The position numbers were made by a program, and so were the translations under genes. A stretch of 64,000 bases of DNA from Humibacillus xanthopallidus (lineage in GTDB: Bacteria; Actinomycetota; Actinomycetes; Actinomycetales; Dermatophilaceae), in the NCBI RefSeq assembly GCF_006717145.1, contig NZ_VFQF01000003.1:1178001-1242000 (forward strand), written 5' to 3'. The notes below the pieces were generated by a model. It was given only the letters and a program-made list of their open reading frames with translations. It did not search any database and was not told where the DNA came from. How positions within the stretch are numbered: the stretch's first letter is position 1; each line of letters begins with the position of its first letter. This document shows, piece after piece, positions 53,727 to 63,135 of the stretch.

Positions 53727-56700
53727 GCACAGCGGACGCTCCGGTCGTCGGGCTGCTGCGGGCCCTGGCCTCGGCTCTGGGTGACCTCTCGCCCTACGTG
53801 ACCTCCCCCGCGGGCCTGCGCATCCTGCTGTCCGAAGTCGGCCACGCGGTGCCCGATGACGCTGACCTCAGTGGTGGGCTCACCACCTTCGTCCCGCTCG
53901 CCGAGTCCCTCGTGGCGCTGGGTGGTGCGCTGGCCGACTTGGACAGGGCGGGCGCCGGAGCGGGTGCAGATGCGCTGTTCTCGGTGCTCCGAGACGTCTC
54001 CGAGGAAGTGGTGGCCCTGGCGTCGAGCCCACCGCCGACCTCCCTGCCGTCGCCGTGGAACCAACCCGAAGCGTGGGGCGAGCTCGCTGCCTCGGTTCTC
54101 GGGCACGTCGTCTACGAGCGCCTCGAGGTGCGGGCCCCCGGGGTCCTCTCGGCCCTCGTCGCCCTGGGCATCGCCACCGCACAGGTGGTCGACGAGACCG
54201 GCGTCCAGGTCATCAGCCCGGGCCGGGTCGTCTGGGATGCCATCCCGGCACTGGTCTCCGACCCGGTAGGACACCTCGTCCAGACCTACCACTGGGGCAC
54301 CGACCCGGATGCGGCGCTGATGGCTGCGGTCGCGCGACGCCTCGCCGAGGCGCTCAACCTGTCTCCCACGATCCTGCTCGACGACTCGGCCGTGGGGATG
54401 TTCTGGAACCTCGACCAGAGGGACGCAGACGTCGCCGTACCGGGAATCTCTGCGAAGTTCCCCTTCAGCCAGGGGTCGGGCACCGCCAGCACGGCGGAGA
54501 CATTGGTGATCACGCTCCTCGGGATTCCCGATGCGTCGCGGCAAGGGTCGATCCGCGGGGTCGGCGTCGTCGCCGAGGCCTCCGGCTCCGTCTCGGCGGC
54601 GATCCCGCTCACCGACGCGGTGACCCTTACGCTCGCAGGTGCCCTCGACGCCGGCGTGGCGATCGCCTTCCGCCCCGGCAAGGTCGGGCTCAGCACCACT
54701 GCGGGAGGTGTTCTCGCCGGAACCGTCAGCGCCTCGCTCCTCGCCAGGCCCGCGCAGCCGTGGGCCTTCGGCGACCCGCACGGCACGCGGATCCAGACCT
54801 CCAGGCTCGCAGCGTCCGTCAAGGCGGCAGCCTCATCGGTCGACGTGCCGGAGCTCAGCGTCACGCTGGACGGGGACTTCACGGCATACCTCGACCTCTC
54901 GCGAGGCGACAGCTTCGTCACCGCGCTGCTCGGCGGCGAGACCCACGAGCTGCCCTTCACCGCGGGGCTCGTGTGGTCGTCGCGGACCGGGTTGCGCTTC
55001 GTCGGTGGCCCGTCCGGAGGGAGCGGTGGCGCCCCGGGACTGTCCACGACGATCGCTCTGAACCTCGACCTCGCCGGGGTGCTCCACCTCGCGGGGCTCA
55101 CGCTCGGTGTCGGCCCCGCGGAGCACGGCGGCGCCATCGAGGCTCTCGCGACGGGGCGACTGTCCCTCGGACCGTTCACCGTGACCTTCAAGGAGATCGG
55201 CCTGCGGACGGTCGTCGGGGCCCCGGCCGACGGCACCGGCAACCTCGGGCCGCTCGACGTCCGCTTCGGGCTCGCCGGCCCGGAGGCGATCGGGCTGTCG
55301 ATCAGTGCGGCGGCCGTCTCCGGCGGCGGCTACCTCGAAGCGAACCCCGAGACAGGCACCTACGTCGGGGTCGCCGAGCTCACCCTCGTCGGCACCGTGT
55401 CCGTCAAGGCCATCGGCATCATCACGACTCGAATGCCTGATGGCAGTGACGGATTCGCGCTGCTCCTGCTCATCACCGCGGAGGGTTTCACCCCGGTCCA
55501 GCTCGGGATGGGCTTCACCCTGACCGGCATCGGCGGGCTCATCGCCCTGAACCGCACCGTGGACGCCGACGCGGTGCGCGGAGGTCTCAAGGACGGGATC
55601 CTCGACTCGATCCTCTTCGTCAAGGACCCGGTCAAGAACGCCGACCGCGTCGTCGCCTCCCTCGACTCGGTGTTCCCGCTCGCGCGCGACCGGCTCGTCG
55701 TCGGTCCGCTCGCCGAGATCTCGTGGGGCACCCCCGCCATCGTGCACCTCCGGCTCGCGCTGCTGCTCGACCTGCCGATGCCCGTCCGGGCGATCATCCT
55801 CGCCGCCCTCTCGGTGACGCTGCCGAAGCCGGAGTCTCCGGTCGTCGAGATCCACGTCGACGCGATCGGGGTGCTCGACCTCGGCAAGGGCCAGCTCGCC
55901 CTCGACGCCTCGCTCCACGACTCGCGCATCCTCTCCTTCACGCTGACCGGAGACCTGGCGCTGCGCCTCGACTGGGGCGACCAGCCCGGCTTCCTGCTCT
56001 CGATCGGTGGCTTCCACCCGCGCTTCCGCCCACCCCCCGGGCTGCGCCCGCTCAATCGCCTCGCCCTGCAGCTCACCTCGAGCAGCAACCCCATGGTGCG
56101 CTTCGAGGCCTACCTCGCGATCACCTCGAACACCCTGCAGATGGGAGCCCGCGCGACCGTCAGGCTGAGCGCGGGCGGCTTCGGCATCGACGGCGGAGGC
56201 AGCTTCGACACGCTCATCCAGTGGTCACCCTTCCACCTCGAGGTCGACGTGGCCGCCTGGGTTCGCGTCACGGCGGGGGGCACGACGATCCTGTCGCTCA
56301 ACCTCACCCTGGCCGTCACCGGGCCCGCGCCGTGGCACCTGACGGGCACCGCCGAGTTCCACATCCTCTTCCTCAGCGTCTCGGTCCACGTCGACCTCAC
56401 GCTCGGCTCCTCCCCGACCGCAACCACCGCCGTCGAGACTGTGGACGTGCCGGGCCTCGTGTGGGCTCGGGTGAGCAGAGCGCAGGCCTGGGAGGCGGTG
56501 CTCCCTGCGACCGCAACCCCCGGAGCGGTCATCGGCGGCGCCGACGCCGACCCAACGCGTGTCCTCGCGCACCCGCTAGCCACGGTCTCGGTCCGGCAGA
56601 ACGTCGCACCCCTCGGGCTGCGGATCAGCCACGTCGGCGCCCACCTGCCCGCGGCCGGCCCGGCCACGCTGGGTCTCACGCTCACGGCCCCTGCCGGCAC

Positions 56701-56959
56701 CGTCGCCACTCCGGTCACCGACCTGTTCGCCCGCGCGCAGTTCGCCGACGTCGCCGCTGAGGAGAAGCTCTCGGCTCCGTCCTTCGAGTCCTTCTCGAGC
56801 GGCGTGCGACTCCAGCCGGCAGCAGCCGCCAGCGCGGGCCCGTCCACCGCGTGCCTCGCGGTCGTCGACACCCTCGAGCTCAGCTCGCTGGACCTCCCGG
56901 CCACGCCGGGCGCGCCCGCCCCAGCCCTCGTCAGCACACCAGGAGGTCGACCCGCATGA
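53723..56959 (+). CDS. DUF6603 protein
   Basis: A 1,078-residue protein. From about residue 430 to 900 it matches the DUF6603 pattern of alternating small and hydrophobic beta strands (FALLLLITAEGFTPVQLGMG, LTGIGGLIALNRTVDADAVRGGL, GFLLSIGGFHPRFRPPPGL). The first 200 residues are helical and the 260-400 region is again strand-like. Long beta strands with few charges suggest an amphipathic groove or stacked sheet, as in lipid-carrier or tail-like proteins. ATG at 53723 and the stop at 56959 are both in ATGA overlaps. Function unknown. Confidence 0.8.
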   Translation: MSTADAPVVGLLRALASALGDLSPYVTSPAGLRILLSEVGHAVPDDADLSGGLTTFVPLAESLVALGGALADLDRAGAGAGADALFSVLRDVSEEVVALASSPPPTSLPSPWNQPEAWGELAASVLGHVVYERLEVRAPGVLSALVALGIATAQVVDETGVQVISPGRVVWDAIPALVSDPVGHLVQTYHWGTDPDAALMAAVARRLAEALNLSPTILLDDSAVGMFWNLDQRDADVAVPGISAKFPFSQGSGTASTAETLVITLLGIPDASRQGSIRGVGVVAEASGSVSAAIPLTDAVTLTLAGALDAGVAIAFRPGKVGLSTTAGGVLAGTVSASLLARPAQPWAFGDPHGTRIQTSRLAASVKAAASSVDVPELSVTLDGDFTAYLDLSRGDSFVTALLGGETHELPFTAGLVWSSRTGLRFVGGPSGGSGGAPGLSTTIALNLDLAGVLHLAGLTLGVGPAEHGGAIEALATGRLSLGPFTVTFKEIGLRTVVGAPADGTGNLGPLDVRFGLAGPEAIGLSISAAAVSGGGYLEANPETGTYVGVAELTLVGTVSVKAIGIITTRMPDGSDGFALLLLITAEGFTPVQLGMGFTLTGIGGLIALNRTVDADAVRGGLKDGILDSILFVKDPVKNADRVVASLDSVFPLARDRLVVGPLAEISWGTPAIVHLRLALLLDLPMPVRAIILAALSVTLPKPESPVVEIHVDAIGVLDLGKGQLALDASLHDSRILSFTLTGDLALRLDWGDQPGFLLSIGGFHPRFRPPPGLRPLNRLALQLTSSSNPMVRFEAYLAITSNTLQMGARATVRLSAGGFGIDGGGSFDTLIQWSPFHLEVDVAAWVRVTAGGTTILSLNLTLAVTGPAPWHLTGTAEFHILFLSVSVHVDLTLGSSPTATTAVETVDVPGLVWARVSRAQAWEAVLPATATPGAVIGGADADPTRVLAHPLATVSVRQNVAPLGLRISHVGAHLPAAGPATLGLTLTAPAGTVATPVTDLFARAQFADVAAEEKLSAPSFESFSSGVRLQPAAAASAGPSTACLAVVDTLELSSLDLPATPGAPAPALVSTPGGRPA

Positions 56960-59361
56960 GCAACGCGCGCACCTTCTGGTCCTGGCACCGCACCGGTCTC
57001 GCGAGTGCCGTGGCCGGCCAACCGGCTTCGGGCAGCCGGGCCCGCCTGCCTGCCCGCATCAGCCTCGACGCCACTCACAGCGCCGATGTGCCCGTCGACC
57101 TCCTCGGCCCCGGTGACGTCACCGGTATCGACCCTGTCGAGGTGGTTCGGAGCGAGCCCGCCGACGGGAGCACCCAGTTCCCACCGTCGGAGTTCCCCTA
57201 CGTCGAGCTCCGTCATGCCGACCTGCCATGGCGGTTCACGCCGGTCGGCCCGGTCACCGGCTCGATCCCGGACCCCGAGCACCCGGCCGACGGGCCCGTC
57301 ATCCAGAGTCGCCTGCAGCCGTGGATCGCCCTCGTCGTCGTGCCGGCCGCCGACGCCGCTCTGACGCGGACGGCGGACGGCGTGACAGTGCTCCAGTGCT
57401 CCGGCACCCAGCTGCCCGACCCGCGAGAGGCGTGGGCCTGGGCGCACGTGCAGCTCACCGGGGCCGTGGTGGGCGACCCCCTCGCCGCACTCGCAGATCC
57501 CGAACAGGCCTTCGCCCGCCTCGTCTGCCCGATCCGGCTGCGCGCCGACACCTCCTACGTCACGGCCATCGTGCCGACGTATGCCGCCGGGCTGGCCGCC
57601 GCTGGCATCCCCGTCCCAGGAGGGGTGGCGCCGCTCGACCCCGCGTGGCGCCAGGCCGGTGACGTCGCACTGCCGGTCTACCACTCCACCGTGTTCACGA
57701 CCGGCCAGGCCGGGTCGTTCGAGAGTCTCGCGCGCAGGCTGCGGCCACGACCAGCGCCGACATCCGCCAACGGGGTGGAGCTGCGCGTCGACGCCGCGGG
57801 GTGGGGTGCCTCCGCCCCGGCCGGGCGGACCGTGACGGTCCAGGGTGCCTTGCGGCCCGTCGGGGGTCCCGCGAGCGACCCGCCCGCCGACGCCGGGTTC
57901 GCCGCCTCGCTCGCGGCAGCCGTCAGCTCTCCGGCCGGCGTGGTGCAGCTGCGGCCGCCGCTCTACGGGCAGGACCACGTCCGCGGAGCCACGAGCGTCG
58001 CAGCCGGGGACAAGGGCTGGTTCAGCCAGCTCAACACCGACGCGCGCCGCCGCTTCGCCGCCGGTCTCGGCAGCTGGGCGGTAGCCGTCGACCAGGAGTC
58101 GCTCTGCGACCGGGCCTGGCAGCAGCTCGCCGATGCAGGCGTGCCGGCGACGGGCACGGGGGCCGCCGACATGGCCGCCGCCGTGCTCGGCGCGCTCACG
58201 GACCGGCACGCCACCGCCGCGACACCGTCCGCGACACCGTCCGCGACACCGTCCGCGACACCGTCCGCGACACCCTCTGCGGCGCCGGCTGCAGCGCGAG
58301 CGGCTGCGCAGGTCGCCTCCCCCGAACCCCACGGCCGTGCTCGGGCCGCCGTCAGCGCCGACTCGGTGATGGCCCGGATGCTCCGGCCCGGCGGGTCGCT
58401 CGCCCGGATCGGGTTCGGCTCGCTGCCCTCCTCTCCCGGCGGCGCGACCCCGGCGGGCGCCGAGGCAGCCGGCGCCTTAAGGGCGCGCGTCCCGTCTGCC
58501 GCATCCGCACCGCAGGCGCCCTCGACGCACTTCTGCCCGACCTTCGACGACGACGGCCTGCAGTACCTGCAGTCCACGTCGCCGGAGTGGATCCTCCCGG
58601 GGCTGGACGACCTGCCGGAGGACTCCGTGGTGCTCATGCGCACGAACCCGGCGTTCCTCGAGTCCTTCCTCGTCGGGATGGGTCACGCGATGGCCCGCGA
58701 GCTGCAGTGGCGGCGCTACCCACTCGATGTCGAAGGAACGATGTTCGCCCGGTTCTGGCCGGCGGCCGGCCCAGGCCCGGGCCTGCCGCCGATGGCGACG
58801 TGGGACCCCGCGAGCGACCTCGGAAGCCATATCGGCGGAGCGGGCAACGTCGTGCTCGTCATCCGCGGTGGTCTGCTCCGGCGGTTCCCCACCGCCACGA
58901 TCTACCTGTCGGGCCGGGTCGGCGCCGGCCCCGAGACCGTCGTGGTGCCCACCATCGCGGCCTACGTGGGGGCTGACACGACCCTCGTCGGGTTCCCCAT
59001 GACCGTCGACCAGCTGCTGCGCCCCGCGACCGCCGGGCAGGTCTGGTCGGTCGTGCTGCAGGAGTCGGTGCAGCACGTGAGGTTCGGCCTCGACGACGCC
59101 CCCGCGGACGGCTCGACGGCCGCGATGCGCACGTGGCAGGACCTCGACTGGGCGCACCCCCACGTCGCCGGCTCGACCCACGTGCGTGTGGCGGGGCCCC
59201 TCGCCGGCGTGGGGCGACCGACCGGGCCGACGACGGTCGTCGGCACGCCCCCCGTGGCCCACTGGGGCGCAGACAGTGGGGCCCTCGCCGCGGCCCTCAC
59301 CCGTGCCCCGGTGCGCGTCCGCATCCCCGCCTCGCTGTGGCTCACGGCCACCGCACCCTGA
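56956..59361 (+). CDS. 801-residue conserved hypothetical protein
   Basis: Begins MSNARTFWSWHRTGLASAVAG at ATG 56956 (ATGA overlap with the DUF6603 stop). Residues 1-360 are strand-rich; residues 420-445 contain a TPSA repeat from a 12-bp DNA tandem. About residues 530-700 contain a block I recall from large hypothetical proteins of other bacteria (MRTNPAFLESFLVGMGHAMARELQWRRYPLD; VVLVIRGGLLRRFPTATIYLSG), without a name. The C-terminal 60 residues are Ala/Pro-rich. Function unknown; probably forms a complex with the neighbours. Confidence 0.75.
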   Translation: MSNARTFWSWHRTGLASAVAGQPASGSRARLPARISLDATHSADVPVDLLGPGDVTGIDPVEVVRSEPADGSTQFPPSEFPYVELRHADLPWRFTPVGPVTGSIPDPEHPADGPVIQSRLQPWIALVVVPAADAALTRTADGVTVLQCSGTQLPDPREAWAWAHVQLTGAVVGDPLAALADPEQAFARLVCPIRLRADTSYVTAIVPTYAAGLAAAGIPVPGGVAPLDPAWRQAGDVALPVYHSTVFTTGQAGSFESLARRLRPRPAPTSANGVELRVDAAGWGASAPAGRTVTVQGALRPVGGPASDPPADAGFAASLAAAVSSPAGVVQLRPPLYGQDHVRGATSVAAGDKGWFSQLNTDARRRFAAGLGSWAVAVDQESLCDRAWQQLADAGVPATGTGAADMAAAVLGALTDRHATAATPSATPSATPSATPSATPSAAPAAARAAAQVASPEPHGRARAAVSADSVMARMLRPGGSLARIGFGSLPSSPGGATPAGAEAAGALRARVPSAASAPQAPSTHFCPTFDDDGLQYLQSTSPEWILPGLDDLPEDSVVLMRTNPAFLESFLVGMGHAMARELQWRRYPLDVEGTMFARFWPAAGPGPGLPPMATWDPASDLGSHIGGAGNVVLVIRGGLLRRFPTATIYLSGRVGAGPETVVVPTIAAYVGADTTLVGFPMTVDQLLRPATAGQVWSVVLQESVQHVRFGLDDAPADGSTAAMRTWQDLDWAHPHVAGSTHVRVAGPLAGVGRPTGPTTVVGTPPVAHWGADSGALAAALTRAPVRVRIPASLWLTATAP
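58221..58280 (+). repeat. 12-bp tandem repeat, five units
   Basis: GACACCGTCCGC repeated four times and a fifth variant (GACACCCTCTGC), inside the 801-residue gene. It encodes (A/S)-T-P-S tetrapeptides, so length changes would keep the frame; it may vary between strains. Confidence 0.85.
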
Positions 59362-59376
59362 CCGGAGGAGACCTCG

Positions 59377-60486
59377 TTGTACGACTACGCCCGATCCGGA
59401 CTCCAGGCGACTCTCGCCGCCCGTCAGCAGTCCCAGGCGACCGCGCACCAGGCGGTGCTCGCAGCCCAGAGCGTCGTGGCGACAGCGTCGAACAACCTCG
59501 CCGCGGCCAACAACGTCCTGTCGGTGGCGCGCCCGGCAGTTCCTCCCGCCCAGTCGAATCTCGCCACGGCACAGGCGAACGCCGCCCAGGCTGCTCAGGC
59601 AGCCGCCAACGCCCAGGCGGCCGTGACCGCGTGGGAGCAGGAGATGCCGGAGCCCTATCTCGGCACCTTCGCGGCCACCGACAGCTCCGAGATGCCCACG
59701 ACGCCGGGCGACCGAGCGCTGCCGGGCGGCGGCTACCCCAGGCCCAACCCGGAGTATGCCGTGTGGCTCAAGCAGTACAACATCCTCAAGGCCGCCCGCG
59801 ACTCCGCCAACAACGCCAGCGCCGCGGCCAACGCGAACGTTGCGGCGGCTCAGACCGCCCTCAACAATGCGAACCAGCAGGTGGCGGTGGCCCAGAACGC
59901 CGTGGTCGCGAGAACCCAGGAGCTGGCGTCAGCCAACTCCCAGCTGGCAGCCGCGCAGAACGCCGAGCAGGGTGCCGCCGCGGCGACGGCCGCCGTCCAG
60001 GCCCAGATCGTCGCTCTGGACGCGCGCGCGGCTCGGGTCGTCGCGGTCCCTCTCGACCGGCCCGGGCTCACGGCGCTCGCGGAGGAGGAGCAGGCCGAGG
60101 TCTCGCGGCTGCGTGCTCTGCGAGCCACGGCACGGGCCAACCGCCAGGCGGCGTCCACGAGCCGCTCCGCACTCCTCGCCGGTCACTCCGGCTCGGTGGC
60201 GGGCCTCGTCCCGGTCTCGGCAGCACTGCGCGGCTGGGTGGATGCGGCCTATCCGGACCCTACGAACGTCGCGTCGATGATCGACGCCGCGGTCGCCACG
60301 GCATCGGGCCAAGCCGCGTCGAACCCGCGCAACGACGACCTGGCGGGTGTCACGGCACAGGTCCAGGCCGCAGTCGCAAGGCTCCAGACGACGGTCGACG
60401 CCGCTGTACGCGACCGTGACGCGAAGTACCAGACCCTCCAGGCAGCCCGCGACGCCGTCGCCTCCGTCGTGGCGGACCAGCCATGA
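59377..60486 (+). CDS. Ala/Gln-rich coiled-coil protein
   Basis: A 369-residue protein with start TTG at 59377, supported by GGAGGAG 8 nt upstream and no other in-frame start nearby. Residues 10-80 and 140-230 are Ala/Gln/Asn-rich heptads (ANNVLSVARPAVPPAQSNLATAQANAAQAAQA and SANNASAAANANVAAAQTALNNANQQVAVAQN), a coiled coil; 85-135 is a Pro/Gly-rich break (EPYLGTFAATDSSEMPTTPGD). It ends in another heptad series. No membrane span. The stop overlaps the next gene by 4 nt (ATGA). Structural role in a complex is inferred. Confidence 0.8.
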   Translation: MYDYARSGLQATLAARQQSQATAHQAVLAAQSVVATASNNLAAANNVLSVARPAVPPAQSNLATAQANAAQAAQAAANAQAAVTAWEQEMPEPYLGTFAATDSSEMPTTPGDRALPGGGYPRPNPEYAVWLKQYNILKAARDSANNASAAANANVAAAQTALNNANQQVAVAQNAVVARTQELASANSQLAAAQNAEQGAAAATAAVQAQIVALDARAARVVAVPLDRPGLTALAEEEQAEVSRLRALRATARANRQAASTSRSALLAGHSGSVAGLVPVSAALRGWVDAAYPDPTNVASMIDAAVATASGQAASNPRNDDLAGVTAQVQAAVARLQTTVDAAVRDRDAKYQTLQAARDAVASVVADQP

Positions 60487-63125
60487 AGCCGTACGACCCG
60501 AACGGCGACGACCCGACCGCCTGGCGCACGGCCTACAACGCGTGGAAGCTCCGGGTCACGAACGCAACGAATGCCCAGAACGCAGCCCTCACGGCATACA
60601 ACACCGCCCTCGACAAGGCGAACCAGCTCATCGCGTGGCGCGACCAGCTGGCCCGGGTCGTGTCGGACATGACCGGGCGCGTCGGGCCGTATGCGGCGCT
60701 GAACGGGACGCTAGCCTCGCTCGCCAGCCAGCTGGCCGACATCGAGGGCCAGCTCGGAGATCACACGGGTGCCCGGGACACGGCCACGGGGCGGTTGCTC
60801 GCGGCTCCGGCGACGACGCAGCCAGTCGTCATGCTGCCGGTCGGGGTGCACACGGCGTGGCTCGGGGGCACGACCCTCGCCGTCCGGGTCATCCCCAGCG
60901 AGGTGAGCGTGGATCGCCACGACCCGCGGCTCTCGTCGCTGGAAACCACACTGGCCCAGGCCTACTGGGCCACTCGGAACCGTCCCGGCGCGGGTCAGGC
61001 TGACCAGGCCTGGGCCGATCTGACGCGGCGGGTCACGCCCCAGCGAGCGGCCTGGATCGTCCGGGCCACGACTCCCGGCGCACCCCCGGTGCAGCCCCGG
61101 AACGACCTCGACTCGGCCGTGACGGTGCGTCTGCTGCCCGACCGCTTCGCCGTGGTCCTGCTGTCGAAGGGTGAGCCGGTCAACGTCTCGGCGACGACGC
61201 CCACCTACGTGTCGTGGGGCAGCCCGATCGCCGGTGACCTGCCCGTGCCGCTCCTGCACGCTCCCGGCGCGACGACATGGATGACCGACCTCCAGGCCGC
61301 CGTCGACGCCGGGGTCGCGCTGCGCATCACGATGCCGCCGGGGGCGCCGGCCATCGACGAGCTCGTCGTCATCGGCATTCGCAGCAGCTCCGGGCCGTCC
61401 GATCTCGCGGACCTGCTCGAGCACCACGTCTACGGAGCCGGGATCGAGCTGCTGCCTGACGGAGCCACGACCAACAACAGCCCGCTCGCACCGACCCTGC
61501 GCAGTGCCGACCACGACGCAGCGACCCTCGGCGCCCTCGTCCGGTCAGCACCGCCCGCGCTGGCGAGCACGTCCGGAGGACACCAGGCGGCGGCACTGCT
61601 CGGTCTGCCCGAGGCGCGCGTCGCAGCGATCCCCGGGGCTGCCTCGCCGCACGGCGCGATCGCGGACGCCGTCGCGGTGCTCGTGCGCGCCGGCGCCACA
61701 GGAACGCTCACCCAGCGCTATGGCATCGCCCCCTCCGACGTGCCGACGATGAACCCCACCGGTGACGCACCGGCCCTTCGGATCGGCCGCCAGCCCTACG
61801 GCATCCTCGCGGCAGTCGAGGCCCGGCGCTGGCAGGCCGCCGACGTCTACGACGCGAGGTTCGTCGGACCGATGCGCGACAGTGCCGGTGGCCATCTCGC
61901 GCCACTCGACGTCGACCCGGGTGTGCCCTCCGGACCTGCCCTGGCGCCGCGGCGCGTCACCCGCGACGACGACTCGGCGCTGCCGGCGATCCTGACGGAG
62001 AACGCGTCGTCGGTCGCCTGGACCTCGGGCGGCGGGTCGTGGAACGGGCTCGACTCTGTCGTCGGTCCCGCCACCGGTCCGCAGTCACCTGCGACGGTCC
62101 TCGCCCAGCTCGCCGCCGGGACGCGCACTCCCGACGTCCTCGAGGCGGCGCGGGCATCAGTCCTCGGCGCGGTCGCGGTCGGAGCGGGCACAGCTCCCGG
62201 CGTCTCTGCCGCCCTGACGTCGCTGGCAGCAGCGGCGGCAACTGATGACGGTAGGGCCGCCATCGCGGCGGCACTGGGCGCCCACCTCGATGTGCTGTCC
62301 CACCGGGTCGACGCCTGGGTGACGGCAGCCGCGACGCGGCGTCGGGCGACGGGCGTCACGGGTGCGCCCGTCATCGGGGCGTACGGCTACGTCACCGACG
62401 TCATCCCCCGGCCGGCTTCGCGCCCTCGCTCGTTCGGACACATCCTCGCCCCGTCGCTCGGGCACGCGGCGACCGCGGCGGTCCTGCGTTCGGGGTACCT
62501 GGGGCAGCGGCGAGCGGCCTGGGCCGCGCGGCTCGCCGACGCGAACGCCCGGGGCGACCTCACGGCAGCCCAGGCGGCGCGAACGGGTCTCGCGAGCCTG
62601 GCCCCGCTCGACACGGCCACCGAGTCCCGTCTGCCGATGGCGGTCGACCTGTCGTCACGGCGAATTCGTCGCGCCCGGTGGGTTCTCGGCGCGGTCCGCA
62701 ACGGGCAGCCGCTCGCGGCCGTGCTGGGGCAGCAGTTCGAGCGGGGTCTCGTCGACGCCGGCCTGCAGCGCTACCTCGCGGCCTTCCGCAAGCTCACCCG
62801 CTTCTCGACGGGGTCCGAGCTCGAGGGACTGGAGGCGGCCAGGCGAGCGGCAGGCGACGCCGTCGCGCTGGCGAGGGCCAACGCTGCGGTCGCCCGAGCT
62901 GCGGCCGACGCGACAGCAGGACCCGTGGCGGACGCCCAGGGGCGGCTCGCAGCGGCCACGGCCGCGCGCACTGCAGCCGCCGCCGCCTGGGCCCCGTACC
63001 AGGCCCAGGTCGACGCGAGGGCGAACGCGCTCGCGCAGGCTCAGGCCGCGCAGAACACGCTCAACGCGCTCCTCGCGTCGCCCCCTTCCACGACGACCCA
63101 CACCCACACCGTCCTGGTGCCCTGA
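60483..63125 (+). CDS. 880-residue conserved hypothetical protein
   Basis: Starts ATG 60483 (ATGA overlap). Residues 1-100 and 775-860 are coiled coils; the centre (110-760) is a mixed alpha/beta region. Segments such as LRIGRQPYGILAAVEARRW, VTDVIPRPASRPRSFGHILAPSLGHAATAAVLRSGYL and SSRRIRRARWVLGAVRNGQPLAAVLGQQFERGL look like blocks of a family met as long hypothetical proteins elsewhere; none has a name I can give. No signal peptide. GAGGGA and the next ATG (63136) follow the stop by 10 nt. It has the same coiled-coil edges as its neighbours, suggesting interaction along them. Confidence 0.75.
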   Translation: MKPYDPNGDDPTAWRTAYNAWKLRVTNATNAQNAALTAYNTALDKANQLIAWRDQLARVVSDMTGRVGPYAALNGTLASLASQLADIEGQLGDHTGARDTATGRLLAAPATTQPVVMLPVGVHTAWLGGTTLAVRVIPSEVSVDRHDPRLSSLETTLAQAYWATRNRPGAGQADQAWADLTRRVTPQRAAWIVRATTPGAPPVQPRNDLDSAVTVRLLPDRFAVVLLSKGEPVNVSATTPTYVSWGSPIAGDLPVPLLHAPGATTWMTDLQAAVDAGVALRITMPPGAPAIDELVVIGIRSSSGPSDLADLLEHHVYGAGIELLPDGATTNNSPLAPTLRSADHDAATLGALVRSAPPALASTSGGHQAAALLGLPEARVAAIPGAASPHGAIADAVAVLVRAGATGTLTQRYGIAPSDVPTMNPTGDAPALRIGRQPYGILAAVEARRWQAADVYDARFVGPMRDSAGGHLAPLDVDPGVPSGPALAPRRVTRDDDSALPAILTENASSVAWTSGGGSWNGLDSVVGPATGPQSPATVLAQLAAGTRTPDVLEAARASVLGAVAVGAGTAPGVSAALTSLAAAAATDDGRAAIAAALGAHLDVLSHRVDAWVTAAATRRRATGVTGAPVIGAYGYVTDVIPRPASRPRSFGHILAPSLGHAATAAVLRSGYLGQRRAAWAARLADANARGDLTAAQAARTGLASLAPLDTATESRLPMAVDLSSRRIRRARWVLGAVRNGQPLAAVLGQQFERGLVDAGLQRYLAAFRKLTRFSTGSELEGLEAARRAAGDAVALARANAAVARAAADATAGPVADAQGRLAAATAARTAAAAAWAPYQAQVDARANALAQAQAAQNTLNALLASPPSTTTHTHTVLVP

Positions 63126-63135
63126 GGGAGACCCC

